The translations under genes were made by a program, and so were the position numbers. From IMG/VR virus record IMGVR_UViG_3300047560_001406, positions 1-64,000 of that record: DNA of 64,000 bases; one strand, written 5' to 3'. The notes under the pieces were generated by a model. The model made no database searches, was not told the origin of the DNA, and saw only the letters and a program-made list of their open reading frames with translations. Source of the stretch: a virus. Below are positions 33,296 through 43,394 of this stretch, piece by piece (positions within the stretch are counted from its first letter, which is position 1; every line of letters begins with the position of its first letter).

Positions 33296-36200
33296 TAAAT
33301 TCTAACTCCTCTAATCTTTTGTGAATCTACCGCTCTAATTCTGCCCATTACTGTATTTGCGATGTCTTGTGCACCTGCATTACCGTTTGCAGAGTTAACA
33401 GTTATACTATAATTATACACTGAAGAATTGTTAACATTAGACTTATTAGTTGCATTAATTCTAGGTGCTGGAGAGTTTCCAGGTGTACGGTGTACTGGGG
33501 CAGATAGTGAAGGAACGTAGCTTCCGCTATTTAGTGCCTTCATCATTCCAATTCCATACTTGCTTACAGAAGCCTTATTCATTACAAACTCTCCAGGTGT
33601 TAGCATAGCTGGCACTGTATCTGTTCCAGATGATTGCCAGTTAATCAAACCACCGAAGGCTTTCTTAATAACATTAACAGTTTGTCCTGGATAGATTAGG
33701 TTTGGATTAGAGATTTGTGGATTGGCCTTAATGATTTCAGCAGTTGTCATTCCATTCTTAGCTGCAAGACCAGACAAGGTATCTCCAGACTTTACAGTAA
33801 CAGTGCCCTTTGTTCCAGTTCCAGTAGAACCTGTTCCAGTAGAACCAGATGCTGCTGGAGCAGATCCATTAGTAACTGTATTAATTACGTGTGTTGTTGT
33901 AATAGTTGTATTTAGACTATTCCAAGCAGCGACAAGACTGTTAGCAGTTCCAAGTGCTTTATCAATTTGCTCCTTGTACTTTTCAGAATTTGTACGTGCA
34001 GTATCAACCTTGCTCTTAATCTGCTCCCATTCATCCTTGTTCTTTCCAAGTACTGTGATGCTATCTGTAGCTGCCTTAAGCTTCATCTCTGCCTGTCTTC
34101 TTGCTTCTTCGGCTGGTTTTAGAATGTTTTCTTCTTCAGCAAAAATTTGCTTCTTTAGGTCTAGAATTGATGCTTCAAGCTGTGCTCTAGTTCTTCCGTT
34201 TGAATCTGTAAGTGCAGCTAGCTCAGCCTGCTTTGCAGTATCCATAGCTTGCTTTTGAGATTCCATGGCTGCTGATGCATCTGATGCTCTCTTATCTTCA
34301 ATTGCCTTAGCAGCTGCAGCAATATCACCTTGGGTTATAGCGTCAGCAATGGTAAGTTGCTCTTTATTTTGACGTGTTATAGCATCATTTGCTTTTTGAA
34401 TCTTATCAAGTGCTTGGCTTCTTGCTTCGTACTTTTTGTTTACTTCATCTTCTTTCCAGGAGATTTCTGTAATGCCAGCATTGAATTTATTCATCTGGTT
34501 ATTCATACCAGCTATCTTGTTTTGTGAAGTTTCAATTGCTTTATCAATTTCCTTCATATTTACAAGTGTGCCATTTTTACCGCTTAGATTTGTTCCAAGC
34601 TTAAAGTCTAGCTGGATTGCATTTTCTTGTGCAGAGAACTTCTCTTGAATTTTACTATACATATCATCAAAGACTGATTGCATTCCTTCTGGAGTAGCCA
34701 TCTTAATCTGAAGTTGAATATCTGCATTTGCACGGACCTTCTTTAATGCTTCAGCAAGTTGTTCTGCATTTACCTTTCCAGCCTTAAAGCTAGCAACTAA
34801 ATTCTCATTACCCATTAATTGATCAATCTCAGCTGCAGAAGCTCCAGTTTTTGCAAGAGCAGTTGCCATTGCAGCTTGATTCTTAAGCTTTTCTTTTTCC
34901 ACATTCATTTCTGCTGAGAAATTATTATATCCATTTTTAGCTCTAGCAGCAGCAACAGCCTTAGCAGCATCAGCTAATTGCTTTAATTGCTTAGCTGTCT
35001 TTGCAGCAGCAACACCAGCAGCAATAGTTGGATCTTGGGCCATCTCAAAAGCAGTTGCCATATCAACACCAGCTTTTTTCAATTTAGTATAAGCACTAAG
35101 TGAGTTTACAATCTCAGCTTTCTGTTGCTTTAGTGAATCAACTGCATCCTTAAATGGATTTGCCTTTGTGCTGCCACCAGATGAGCTAATCTTGCTCCAC
35201 TCACTGTTTGCCTTTAAGAATGCTGCTAAACCTTCAATATCTTTTGCAGTCCCCTTAGCAATAATAGCTGCTCTAATAGTTTCATCATTTGAAGCAGCAA
35301 GAGCATCAGCTGCCGAATATCCTGCATCTATCAACATATGATAAGCGTCAATCTGCTCTTGAAGCCCTTGTGTTTTTGCCTTAAGATATACAGCACTTGC
35401 ATCAACAGCTTGCTTCTTTACTTCTGCTGCACGTGCCTTATCTGTATCTCTAGCAAGCTTTCCATATGATGCACCAAGAACTGAAACTGCAGATGCACCC
35501 TTTTTAATCTTATTAACCTGACCCTCTGTAATTACACCACCAGCTGCAGTATATTGTGCCATATAAAGCTTATCTCTATAGTCTGTAATGTCCTTTGTCT
35601 GTTCCTTAAATGCTGGACCAAGTTGATCCTCAAGTACTGGGATAAACTTTGCTAATTGTTCATCAGATAACTTTTGGAATGGACCATAGATGCCATCTAC
35701 TGTTTCAATAAGTTTATCAGCACTTATTGTCTGATCAGAAAATGCCTGGCTAATTGCTTGTGTTGAGGCAACTGTTTCAGATGCAGCTAGAGCCATTTCT
35801 TTTCTAATGTCATCGTTCATGCCCATTGCCTGGCCACCCTGCATACCGCCATATGCAGCAGACCATGATGACCCTCGTCCCGTATATGCAGGACCAGTGT
35901 TTGTCATATCTTGCACTGGTGGCTTGTAGTTCTTAAACGCTGTTGACAATGCATTTGCTGAAGTTTGTGCAGAATCTGTAATAGCCTTTGTTGATTCTGG
36001 ATTTTTTGGATCAAAAATAGTTCCAATAATTTTACCAACATTAACTTTCTTAAGTTCTGGATTATTTTCAACAGAATCAATTAGGGTTCTAATTTGGGCA
36101 CCGACTGCTTCTTTTGTAGCTCCAGCAGCATACATCTGACGTGCCTGACTTGAAAGAGCTCTTGTGGCCTGATTTGCAGAAGCATTACCCAAACCATTAA

Positions 36201-39200
36201 TAGCTGCTCTATTTTCATCTTTAAACTTATTTAGTTTATCTTCTGTTGTATTACCCTCGTATACAGATAGCAGTTTATCTTTTGCACTAAGGGTCTTTGA
36301 GTCACCAGCAGCGACATCCTTTGTCCCAATACGTGCACCAAGGTCTACAGCCTTTGCAGGATCAAATCCAAAAGCATCGCCAATTTTCTGAAGCTTGTCT
36401 GATGTTAATAGAGCAGCATCTCCAAGACCAGTAATTTTTTCTTGAGCAATCTTTGCCTGTTCATTTAGGAACTTAAGTGCTTCGAAGGCTAGTAATGCTC
36501 CGCCAATCCATGGGATTGCTCTAGCAAATAATCCAGCTACGCCAGTCAGTCCCTTGCTAAAACCAAGAATAGATCCACCAAGATTTTTAAGTCCACTAAA
36601 GAATCCACCCTTGAATAATCCTGCTACCTGCTTGAATGAACCCAAGTTTGCTGCATTAGCTGCTGCAGTTACCATTTCACTCTTGCCAAGAAGCTGTGTT
36701 ACGGATGTTAGTGTAAACATGGCATTAGATAGTGTTGAGATTACATTTCCAAGTGCCCCAAGATTTACTCCAAAACCCTGTAGCATAAACATTGCTGAGC
36801 TAATAGCTCCAGAAATACCCATCATCTTGCTTGATAATGTATTAAAGTGGTTTGCTATAAATCCTGATTCTTTTCCTGCATTTTCAAGTCCAGTAGTCAG
36901 TGTTTTTAGAACAGCAGGTGGAATTGCATCAACTGATCCAAATTTTCTTCTTGCTGCCTTTAGTTCTGGAGTAATAGTCATTCCTCCGTAAAGGTTTGAT
37001 TTAGACGCAGCTGATTGTGCTAATGCATCCCCAGCTTGCTCTCCAACTTTTCTTGCTTCATCAATCTTTGACTTTGCACCAATCTTAAAACCTTCGCCAG
37101 TTTGTTCACCAATAATCTGAGCTTCTTGTGATGGTGATTGAATATCTAGTTGTTGCTTAGCACCTATCTGAATTCCCTCAGTTACAGATGTAGCAGCAGC
37201 TTCAGCAATCTGAATTCCTAGCTTATGAGCCTCTTGCTCAATCATCATTAAGCGTTTTCTCTTATCCTCTTCTTGGATAATAGCAGTTGCAGCAGATGGG
37301 TTCTGCTTCTTAATTGCATCAAATGCTGGAGTGTATCTTTCTGGAATATCTCTCTTAGATACACGTGGGAAATAAGACTGACTTGGATCTGGAGAATACT
37401 CTAGACCTGCCTCAAAGTTTTTACGGCGTTGTGCATCAGCTTTATAGAATGGACTTGCAGATGTTCTATCTGTTAAGCTTAATCTATTAAGTGAGTTTCC
37501 ACCTTTTACATTTTTAATAGAAGATGCAAAACCACTAATCTGAGATAGTTCGCTATAGGCTTTCTTTAACTCTTCCTTACCCTTTTTAGCAGTTTTTAAT
37601 ACTGTTTCATATGCTTGCTGAATAACACCATCAAGATCTTCTCCAGTCATCAAAACATCATCACCAAATTGAGACAGACCCTTGTCTACCTGATCTGCCA
37701 ACTCTGTCATTATGCTCTTTATGGTTTCTGGATCAACTCCGTTTCTTTGAAGCTGTGAGGCCATCATTCCATGTGCTTGTTCTCTTGAACCAGCAAACTC
37801 AGCCTTAACTGCAGCTGCACTAGCTGTTTGACCGCTACCAGATCTACCAAAAGCATTATTTAATGTTGCAGACATTGATACAACACGGTTATCATATACC
37901 TGGAATAGGTGGTCCATAACCTGTTCTGTTGTAACTCCAAGATTTTTAGCTTCGGCTTCAAGCTTTTTAAGTATTGCATTCCATAGGTTTGATCCCTTTT
38001 CTGCAAGTGCAAGCATATCTCTACCAGCCATCTGCTGGAATCCAGAGAAGTGTGCCTGCTCATATCCACCAGGACCTTGTCTGCTGTGCATTCTTTCGCC
38101 AGCAACTCCATTATCTTTATATCCAGGAATTTGAATCTTTTGTCCAGATAGAAGTGCAGCTACGATTCCAGGATTCTTATCAACAGTATCTACTGAAAGA
38201 ACTACTTCTCCATTTGAAAGGTTTGCAGGAATAGCATCATCCTTCGGACCACCTGGTCCTTGAACGACCATTCCACCATCTGCAAAATTCTTTGCTTTTC
38301 CAGCACCTCTTGCTACAGACCCCTTTGCACCGCCAAATCTTGCCTGTGCAGCTGCAGCCTTATCAAGTGCATCTCTAAGCATAAAGATTGCACCAGCCTC
38401 AGACGTAAATGTCTGTGTAAGTTTGCTATGTACTTGATCAAGGTTTGCAGCAACTGTTGCAGCTTGTAATTGTTCTGCAGACATATACTGTGTCTGCAAT
38501 CCTAAGTCTGTAGTTTCATTCTTTGCACCAGTAATAAAATTCTTAATTGCTAAGAATCCCTTAAGTCCGTTAGCAACAGCGTTAGCAATAAGACCAAATG
38601 TCATAATAAATACTGGAGCGATACCTCCAACAATACCGATAAGGGCTGTTATAAATCCTTTAGCACCATCAGACATGTTGTTGAATACATTAAGAATCTT
38701 TGTACCAAAATCAATAACTGGTGTAAGCATCTTCATAAACTGCTCACCAACAGGGGCCATGGCTGCATTAAACTTTTCAATAGCTGATTGGAATTTGTAG
38801 AGTGGTGACTGCTCTACCTGACCAAGTTCCTTACGTGAAATAGCAGCTAACTGTGCAGTAGTCATGTTTGTTAGCTCTAGAACCTTTTGTGCCTGAGTTC
38901 CTTCTGCTACAACGTTCTTGAATAGTGTTGACATACGAGCAAACTGGAACTTACCAAACAATTGTTCAATTGCCTGTGCTCTTGTTGTAGGATCTAGCTG
39001 ATCAAGTGCTTTTCCAAACTCTGTAATTATTCCAGTTACATTGCCCTTGTTTTGATCAATAATTTCTTTTAAATTAATTCCCATTCCAAGTAACATATTC
39101 GATGCTTTTGCTGTAGGGTTAATTAATGATGCAAGACCAGACTTTAGAGCGTTAGCACCTTCAGATGCATTAATGCCACCCTCTTTCATAGCTGTCATAA

Positions 39201-40281
39201 AGAATGCGAGGTCTTCTACACTACCACCAAGTTGTTTAATAACTGGTCCAGCCTTTGGAATAGCTTCTGTTAAATCTTGAATATTTAATACTGTTTGGTT
39301 TTCAACACCGTTAAGGAAGTTTACTTTATTTGTAAGTTGGTCTGCTGAATATCCAAAAGCATTTGTAAGTGAGATAGTTGTCTCTAGTGCTTGCTGTTGG
39401 TCTACTCCACCAAGTACGCTTAGAATGCTTGCTTGGCTTACTTGTGCTAAAAGATCATTACCCTTTTTACCCATAGCAGCTGCATCAGCAGCTAGTTGCA
39501 TTGTCGTATCTAATGCAACACCATATTTTGTAAATTCTAGTCCAAGTGTTCGAAGCTGTGTAATCATCTGATTAGCTTCTTCTGGCGTAGTCATAGAGTC
39601 GCCATACACACGCTTAAATCTAATTGATTGTTCTTCTAGTTTTTTAAATTCCTGTGCAGCTTTTGCACCAAAAATTGACAATGGAATTGTAAAACCAACC
39701 ATGAGCTGACGACCAGCCCATTGTGTATTCTTACCAAAGTTGAGTAGGTTTGTAGATCCTTGCTTTAATACCTGATTAAAAATCTGTGTACGTTGTGCAG
39801 CAATTTGTGCTTTTGTTCCAAGATCATTAAGGTCAAGTGAAAGTGGTCTAATTGAGATTGCTTTTGTTGCACCATTTGCATCTTTTCCAAGAGAAACAAA
39901 CTGTGTCTGAAGATCCTTAACACGTTCACGAGCAACTTTATTAACTGTATCAAATTCATTCTGGAACATTCTAGAAAATGACTTGCTTGATGCCATTCCA
40001 TAACGGAAATATTCAGTGAGTGATAACTTATTTTTTTCTAGAGCTCTAGTGAAGTAATCTGTTGTTGTTCCAACAGTTTGGATACTGGCAGAAAATTTAC
40101 CAGTAGCATTAATATCATCAATTAATGCTTTTTGAAGATTTTTTGCAACAAGTGCATTGGCCGTTGATGAACTGGCCATTTCTTTCTGAAAGGCTGATAT
40201 CTGTGCCTGAAGAGCCTTAATAGACGCTAAAGCATTAGACGTATCTATGTTGACTTGTATGTTAGACTGGATATCAGCCAT
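33295..40281 (-). CDS. tail tape measure protein
   Basis: The 2328-residue helical protein sets tail length; at about 0.15 nm per residue it predicts a tail near 350 nm. The N-terminal 500 residues are the classic TMP region (TEAIPKAGPVIKQLGG, MKEGGINASEGANALKSG, GKFQFARMSTLFKN). A hydrophobic segment (about 540-580) may insert into the membrane. Two Gly-rich motifs follow the pattern GG-D-(V/I)PA-L-GE-V: GPGGPKDDAIPANLSNGEVV near 680, and SGTDTVPAMLTPGEFV near 2230. A LysM domain (about 2160-2205, KSGDTLSGLAAKNGMTTAEII) could bind peptidoglycan on DNA injection. Confidence 0.95.
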   Translation of the reverse strand: MADIQSNIQVNIDTSNALASIKALQAQISAFQKEMASSSTANALVAKNLQKALIDDINATGKFSASIQTVGTTTDYFTRALEKNKLSLTEYFRYGMASSKSFSRMFQNEFDTVNKVARERVKDLQTQFVSLGKDANGATKAISIRPLSLDLNDLGTKAQIAAQRTQIFNQVLKQGSTNLLNFGKNTQWAGRQLMVGFTIPLSIFGAKAAQEFKKLEEQSIRFKRVYGDSMTTPEEANQMITQLRTLGLEFTKYGVALDTTMQLAADAAAMGKKGNDLLAQVSQASILSVLGGVDQQQALETTISLTNAFGYSADQLTNKVNFLNGVENQTVLNIQDLTEAIPKAGPVIKQLGGSVEDLAFFMTAMKEGGINASEGANALKSGLASLINPTAKASNMLLGMGINLKEIIDQNKGNVTGIITEFGKALDQLDPTTRAQAIEQLFGKFQFARMSTLFKNVVAEGTQAQKVLELTNMTTAQLAAISRKELGQVEQSPLYKFQSAIEKFNAAMAPVGEQFMKMLTPVIDFGTKILNVFNNMSDGAKGFITALIGIVGGIAPVFIMTFGLIANAVANGLKGFLAIKNFITGAKNETTDLGLQTQYMSAEQLQAATVAANLDQVHSKLTQTFTSEAGAIFMLRDALDKAAAAQARFGGAKGSVARGAGKAKNFADGGMVVQGPGGPKDDAIPANLSNGEVVLSVDTVDKNPGIVAALLSGQKIQIPGYKDNGVAGERMHSRQGPGGYEQAHFSGFQQMAGRDMLALAEKGSNLWNAILKKLEAEAKNLGVTTEQVMDHLFQVYDNRVVSMSATLNNAFGRSGSGQTASAAAVKAEFAGSREQAHGMMASQLQRNGVDPETIKSIMTELADQVDKGLSQFGDDVLMTGEDLDGVIQQAYETVLKTAKKGKEELKKAYSELSQISGFASSIKNVKGGNSLNRLSLTDRTSASPFYKADAQRRKNFEAGLEYSPDPSQSYFPRVSKRDIPERYTPAFDAIKKQNPSAATAIIQEEDKRKRLMMIEQEAHKLGIQIAEAAATSVTEGIQIGAKQQLDIQSPSQEAQIIGEQTGEGFKIGAKSKIDEARKVGEQAGDALAQSAASKSNLYGGMTITPELKAARRKFGSVDAIPPAVLKTLTTGLENAGKESGFIANHFNTLSSKMMGISGAISSAMFMLQGFGVNLGALGNVISTLSNAMFTLTSVTQLLGKSEMVTAAANAANLGSFKQVAGLFKGGFFSGLKNLGGSILGFSKGLTGVAGLFARAIPWIGGALLAFEALKFLNEQAKIAQEKITGLGDAALLTSDKLQKIGDAFGFDPAKAVDLGARIGTKDVAAGDSKTLSAKDKLLSVYEGNTTEDKLNKFKDENRAAINGLGNASANQATRALSSQARQMYAAGATKEAVGAQIRTLIDSVENNPELKKVNVGKIIGTIFDPKNPESTKAITDSAQTSANALSTAFKNYKPPVQDMTNTGPAYTGRGSSWSAAYGGMQGGQAMGMNDDIRKEMALAASETVASTQAISQAFSDQTISADKLIETVDGIYGPFQKLSDEQLAKFIPVLEDQLGPAFKEQTKDITDYRDKLYMAQYTAAGGVITEGQVNKIKKGASAVSVLGASYGKLARDTDKARAAEVKKQAVDASAVYLKAKTQGLQEQIDAYHMLIDAGYSAADALAASNDETIRAAIIAKGTAKDIEGLAAFLKANSEWSKISSSGGSTKANPFKDAVDSLKQQKAEIVNSLSAYTKLKKAGVDMATAFEMAQDPTIAAGVAAAKTAKQLKQLADAAKAVAAARAKNGYNNFSAEMNVEKEKLKNQAAMATALAKTGASAAEIDQLMGNENLVASFKAGKVNAEQLAEALKKVRANADIQLQIKMATPEGMQSVFDDMYSKIQEKFSAQENAIQLDFKLGTNLSGKNGTLVNMKEIDKAIETSQNKIAGMNNQMNKFNAGITEISWKEDEVNKKYEARSQALDKIQKANDAITRQNKEQLTIADAITQGDIAAAAKAIEDKRASDASAAMESQKQAMDTAKQAELAALTDSNGRTRAQLEASILDLKKQIFAEEENILKPAEEARRQAEMKLKAATDSITVLGKNKDEWEQIKSKVDTARTNSEKYKEQIDKALGTANSLVAAWNSLNTTITTTHVINTVTNGSAPAASGSTGTGSTGTGTKGTVTVKSGDTLSGLAAKNGMTTAEIIKANPQISNPNLIYPGQTVNVIKKAFGGLINWQSSGTDTVPAMLTPGEFVMNKASVSKYGIGMMKALNSGSYVPSLSAPVHRTPGNSPAPRINATNKSNVNNSSVYNYSITVNSANGNAGAQDIANTVMGRIRAVDSQKIRGVRI

Positions 40282-40299
40282 TCAAAAATTCCACCTCTG

Positions 40300-40611
40300 T
40301 TATCCTTGAAGTGAACTTAATCCTTGCCCACCAAGATCAGCTCCTGATGCTTCCTCAACGATTTTGTACACTGTTGGCAAATCTATATTCTCTTCTAGCT
40401 TTGCCTTATCCTCTGCAAGTTCTGGTGCATATTGCTGCATAGCAATCTGAACGCATTCCATCAGAAGATCGATTGATTTATCATTGTTGTCTGCTACCTT
40501 GGCTAGTCCTTCAAACTTCTTCATAAATTGACGAAGAAGGGACACTCGTAAAGGTCTGATCTCAATTGTGGTTCCATCAATAAGAGTGATTGTTTTCTTT
40601 TCCTGAGACAC
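40300..40611 (-). CDS. tail-assembly chaperone, short paralogue
   Basis: The 103-residue product (GTG start, strong AAGGAGGAGCA) aligns with the N terminus of the next upstream gene: TLIDGTTIEIRPLRVSLLRQFMKKF against TIDGVEIEIYPLKVKYLREFMESF. It lies directly before the tape measure, where phages encode the G/GT chaperones. A separate strong start shows it is independently translated and not a frameshift product. Confidence 0.75.
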   Translation of the reverse strand: MSQEKKTITLIDGTTIEIRPLRVSLLRQFMKKFEGLAKVADNNDKSIDLLMECVQIAMQQYAPELAEDKAKLEENIDLPTVYKIVEEASGADLGGQGLSSLQG

Positions 40612-40667
40612 TGCTCCTCCTTAGAACATATACTGTGTATTGATATTATTATATCATAGGAACATGC

Positions 40668-41357
40668 TTATTTTTGGCGTAAATCTTCATAGTCTAGCCC
40701 CATACCAATTCCAAAGCCAGCTTTAGAAGCATTAGCTCCTTGATATGCCATTATGTCGTTAGAACTAGTAGCTTTACCACCACTGAATACCCTGGCTTTC
40801 ATAGCTTCCCATGGATCCTCTTCTTCTTTTCCTCCACCGAGATCAACACCTTGTATAGCAGCAGTAAACTTCTTATCTTCAAAATCTTTATCACGTTTGG
40901 TTGTCAGGAGGGCTGTCATCTCTGGCATCGAAAGTGACATTTCTAAATCATCAAAGTCTTTCCAAATTCCTAATAAGAACAATTCTGATTCTATCTTAGC
41001 TAAGTCAAAGTTAGCCCAACTAGTTCCTTCTTCATCATCCTTGGCCTGCTGAGCTATATCTTCTACATCTGGATCAATCTTAATACCAGCAGATAAATAA
41101 AGAATTGACTTAATTGCAGCAAGATCAAATCTGTCTTCTACTTGCGATACTGTCTTTATTTCTGGATAAAATTGTTGTAGGGCTACCCTTGCACAATCAG
41201 ACATAAAGGTAAGGGCCATCTCATCATTAACAGATTGCTTGAGGAAATCAAAAGATTCCATAAATTCTCTTAAGTACTTAACCTTGAGTGGATAGATCTC
41301 AATCTCTACCCCATCAATTGTGGATACAGTTCCCTTAGTATATACAGATGTTGCCAT
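40668..41357 (-). CDS. tail-assembly chaperone, long paralogue
   Basis: The 229-residue protein has the same N-terminal domain as the short paralogue, followed by an acidic middle and a C-terminal Gly-rich tail. In other siphoviruses the long form recruits the tape measure and the short form coats it. An exact TATAAT lies six bases before the ATG with no ribosome-binding site, so it is probably translated from a leaderless mRNA starting just after the terminator at 41371-41409. Confidence 0.75.
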   Translation of the reverse strand: MATSVYTKGTVSTIDGVEIEIYPLKVKYLREFMESFDFLKQSVNDEMALTFMSDCARVALQQFYPEIKTVSQVEDRFDLAAIKSILYLSAGIKIDPDVEDIAQQAKDDEEGTSWANFDLAKIESELFLLGIWKDFDDLEMSLSMPEMTALLTTKRDKDFEDKKFTAAIQGVDLGGGKEEEDPWEAMKARVFSGGKATSSNDIMAYQGANASKAGFGIGMGLDYEDLRQK

Positions 41358-41363
41358 TAGACT

Positions 41364-41369
41364 ATTATA
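41364..41369 (-). promoter_or_regulatory. -10 box of leaderless chaperone gene
   Basis: TATAAT is six bases from the ATG at 41357, directly after the T-tract of the tail-tube terminator. No -35 match is visible. Confidence 0.6.
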
Positions 41370-41370
41370 G

Positions 41371-41409
41371 CAAAAATAAAACTGCCCCAGGAGAGTTTCC
41401 CAGGGCAGC
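41371..41409 (-). terminator. intrinsic terminator after the tail-tube gene
   Basis: GCTGCCC and GGGGCAG pair in a GC-rich stem, and TTTTATTTTTG follows on the minus strand. It separates the highly expressed tail-tube gene from the chaperones, a common way to lower downstream expression. Confidence 0.87.
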
Positions 41410-41427
41410 TTTCTTTATTAAGTTATA

Positions 41428-42036
41428 TTAGAATGTACGGTCTACGATTTTACCGTATGAACCGTTGTCATTTGGAAGTAGACGGAATGAAACGTCGAAC
41501 TGTGTTGCTGCGTCACGCTTTGCTGCGACAGTTACGCTGTCGATTGAAAGTGCACGGTATGCAACATAAATTCTTTCCTCATCTGCTGCACAGTCACCTG
41601 TACCAGGTCCCACTGCAACCAATCCACGTTCTACTGGGCATTCGCCGAGTTCACCAGCTGATAGGTTGAGGGTCTGTAGGCCAGCACCTGAAGTAAGGTT
41701 TGTGTCCTTGCTCGCAAGAGCAAATAGCAAATTCTCAAGTGTAGCTTCAGCAAATGTGGTCTTCATGTTAACCTTCATGCCTTGCTTGAAAAGCTTAGCA
41801 GCGTCAAGAACCTGGTCAACCGCAACTTCTGCGAAGTCAGGCTGGAACTGTAGTTCAAGACCGTTTGAAGTATAACCGACGTTACGGTAATCTGAATCAG
41901 AAGATAGATCTTCCTTAGCAGACGATCCGCTTGTCCATGTTGGCAAATCTGCATCTGTTAGTGAGCCAGCTTCATATGTGAAGAGAGCTGCAGCACCTAC
42001 GATGATGTTTGCGTTGGATCCACGTGTATATGCCAT
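41428..42036 (-). CDS. major tail (tube) protein
   Basis: The 202-residue protein has a tube-like beta sandwich: the N-terminal GSNANIIVGAAALFTYEAG, a YRNVGYTSNGLELQF strand, TTFAEATLENLLFAL helix and a C-terminal FDVSFRLLPNDNGSYGKI strand. The AAGAGGTGA ribosome-binding site, own terminator and position before the chaperones and tape measure fit the most abundant tail protein. Two Cys-containing loops (GECPVERG, GTGDCAADEER) are near the surface-exposed region. Confidence 0.85.
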   Translation of the reverse strand: MAYTRGSNANIIVGAAALFTYEAGSLTDADLPTWTSGSSAKEDLSSDSDYRNVGYTSNGLELQFQPDFAEVAVDQVLDAAKLFKQGMKVNMKTTFAEATLENLLFALASKDTNLTSGAGLQTLNLSAGELGECPVERGLVAVGPGTGDCAADEERIYVAYRALSIDSVTVAAKRDAATQFDVSFRLLPNDNGSYGKIVDRTF

Positions 42037-42111
42037 ATTTTTTCACCTCTTATTTTATGGATAAGTGGGCTTTGTTTCCTCGTTATAAGTATACAGCCCT
42101 TTATGATATAA

Positions 42112-42717
42112 TTACGATTTATGCCAGTCGTAATCAATAATTATTTTGTTTCCTGCATAGGTCCTGGCAGTACCAAAATTTACTATATCTCTAGTCTCTT
42201 GTAGCTGATAAATACGGATTTTGTGGAAAAACACTGGTAAAAAGTCTGTACCTAGAATACGAACTGTATTTCTCAACAATGGGACCGTTTTTTCTTCATC
42301 TTGCCACATTAAATTACCTTCATCATCTTTAAGCTGGATTGGGGTTCCAGCTGGTAATGTTTTTATCCAATTGTTTATATTTTGTGCTGACTCATCTTCC
42401 CTGTCTAATAGGTCTTGGACTACCTGGGTTGTTTCGATGAGATCTTCTGGATCCCCTGCCATTTTATAAAAATAATAAAGTAATTGCTCAGACTTAATAT
42501 GTGGAAAGGGACCCTTTCTCATCTTGAGCATTCTATCAAATACAGCAAAAACTTCTGAAGATGCTGATGGGAATGTCTCAGTTAATGCTTCGATATCTGT
42601 TGGGCTTGTAGGGAAAAATTTAACTAGGCCATCTGAGAATCTTCCATCACCCAAATTTATTGGAATCTTTTCTGCTAAATATGCATTAATAAATGCTGGT
42701 GGATAGTGTATTGCCAT
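42112..42717 (-). CDS. tail terminator / neck protein
   Basis: The 201-residue protein begins AIHYPPAFINAYLAEKIPIN and ends with ETRDIVNFGTARTYAGNKIIIDY. It lies between neck genes and the tail tube, where the tail-terminator or tail-completion protein is encoded, and is coupled by TAATG to the upstream gene. The function rests on gene order. Confidence 0.6.
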   Translation of the reverse strand: MAIHYPPAFINAYLAEKIPINLGDGRFSDGLVKFFPTSPTDIEALTETFPSASSEVFAVFDRMLKMRKGPFPHIKSEQLLYYFYKMAGDPEDLIETTQVVQDLLDREDESAQNINNWIKTLPAGTPIQLKDDEGNLMWQDEEKTVPLLRNTVRILGTDFLPVFFHKIRIYQLQETRDIVNFGTARTYAGNKIIIDYDWHKS

Positions 42718-43394
42718 TAATTATTAACTCCTGCTCTAGAAATCCATTCGTATCCTGCTTTAAGTCCAGCAGATTTTCCATTTGCCATCCCAACAGCCAA
42801 ATACTTTTTATATAGTGTTGGCTCTTGTAGGTTTTCCATAATTCCACTAGCTCTTAAGAATGACTGTGTAAAGTAATTGCCAAAGAATGTATCCATCGTT
42901 TGTTCGAATCCACCCTCTACAAATTCACCACCTGGGTTAGTAATTGTTACTGGCTTTCTAGTAAACACAGTTTCCCCATCTACCTCAAAACGTAATGCTT
43001 TTTTCTTAGGAGTAATTGTTACTGGAATACCCTGTTCCATAATTCTTGCCTTGTCATAGAATGGTGATGAAGCACCTGATGCAGCAATTCTAGATTGTGT
43101 AAATGTAGCATCAATAGACAATCCTTGTCCATCGACTCTAGACTGTAACTCAAATAATCTTGACTCTGCATTTCCAGACATATTCCATTCATATACGTGA
43201 TGAAGTAGTCTTTGATCAACTCTAGCCATTGAATCTATAAAATTTTCTAAATACTCAATTACTGATTTCCCAAGGTTATTCAAAAATGCTGCTTTACCTG
43301 ACTCAACGCCTTCTACAAATCCGATAGAGTACTCTATAAGATTATTCATCTCTTTATTGAACTGTTTATTATCCCAGGAGATAGCAATACTCAT
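42717..43394 (-). CDS. neck / tail-completion protein (HK97 gp10-like position)
   Basis: The 225-residue product contains a central segment (RIAASGASSPFYDKARIMEQGIPVTITPKK) with a beta hairpin typical of minor capsid or tail-completion proteins and a C-terminal YEWISRAGVNN. Gene order (after head closure, before tail terminator) supports a neck protein. Both ends overlap neighbours, so the neck genes form one translational chain. Confidence 0.58.
   Translation of the reverse strand: MSIAISWDNKQFNKEMNNLIEYSIGFVEGVESGKAAFLNNLGKSVIEYLENFIDSMARVDQRLLHHVYEWNMSGNAESRLFELQSRVDGQGLSIDATFTQSRIAASGASSPFYDKARIMEQGIPVTITPKKKALRFEVDGETVFTRKPVTITNPGGEFVEGGFEQTMDTFFGNYFTQSFLRASGIMENLQEPTLYKKYLAVGMANGKSAGLKAGYEWISRAGVNN

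Noticed and set aside
33722-34258. Plus-strand reading frame of 178 codons opposite the tape measure
   Set aside because: It is the reverse complement of helical tape-measure sequence; no start signal, promoter or recognisable domain.
40612-40700. Programmed frameshift between the two tail chaperone genes
   Set aside because: The second gene has its own strong ribosome-binding site and is a paralogue of the first gene's N terminus. I found no convincing slippery heptamer near the first stop.
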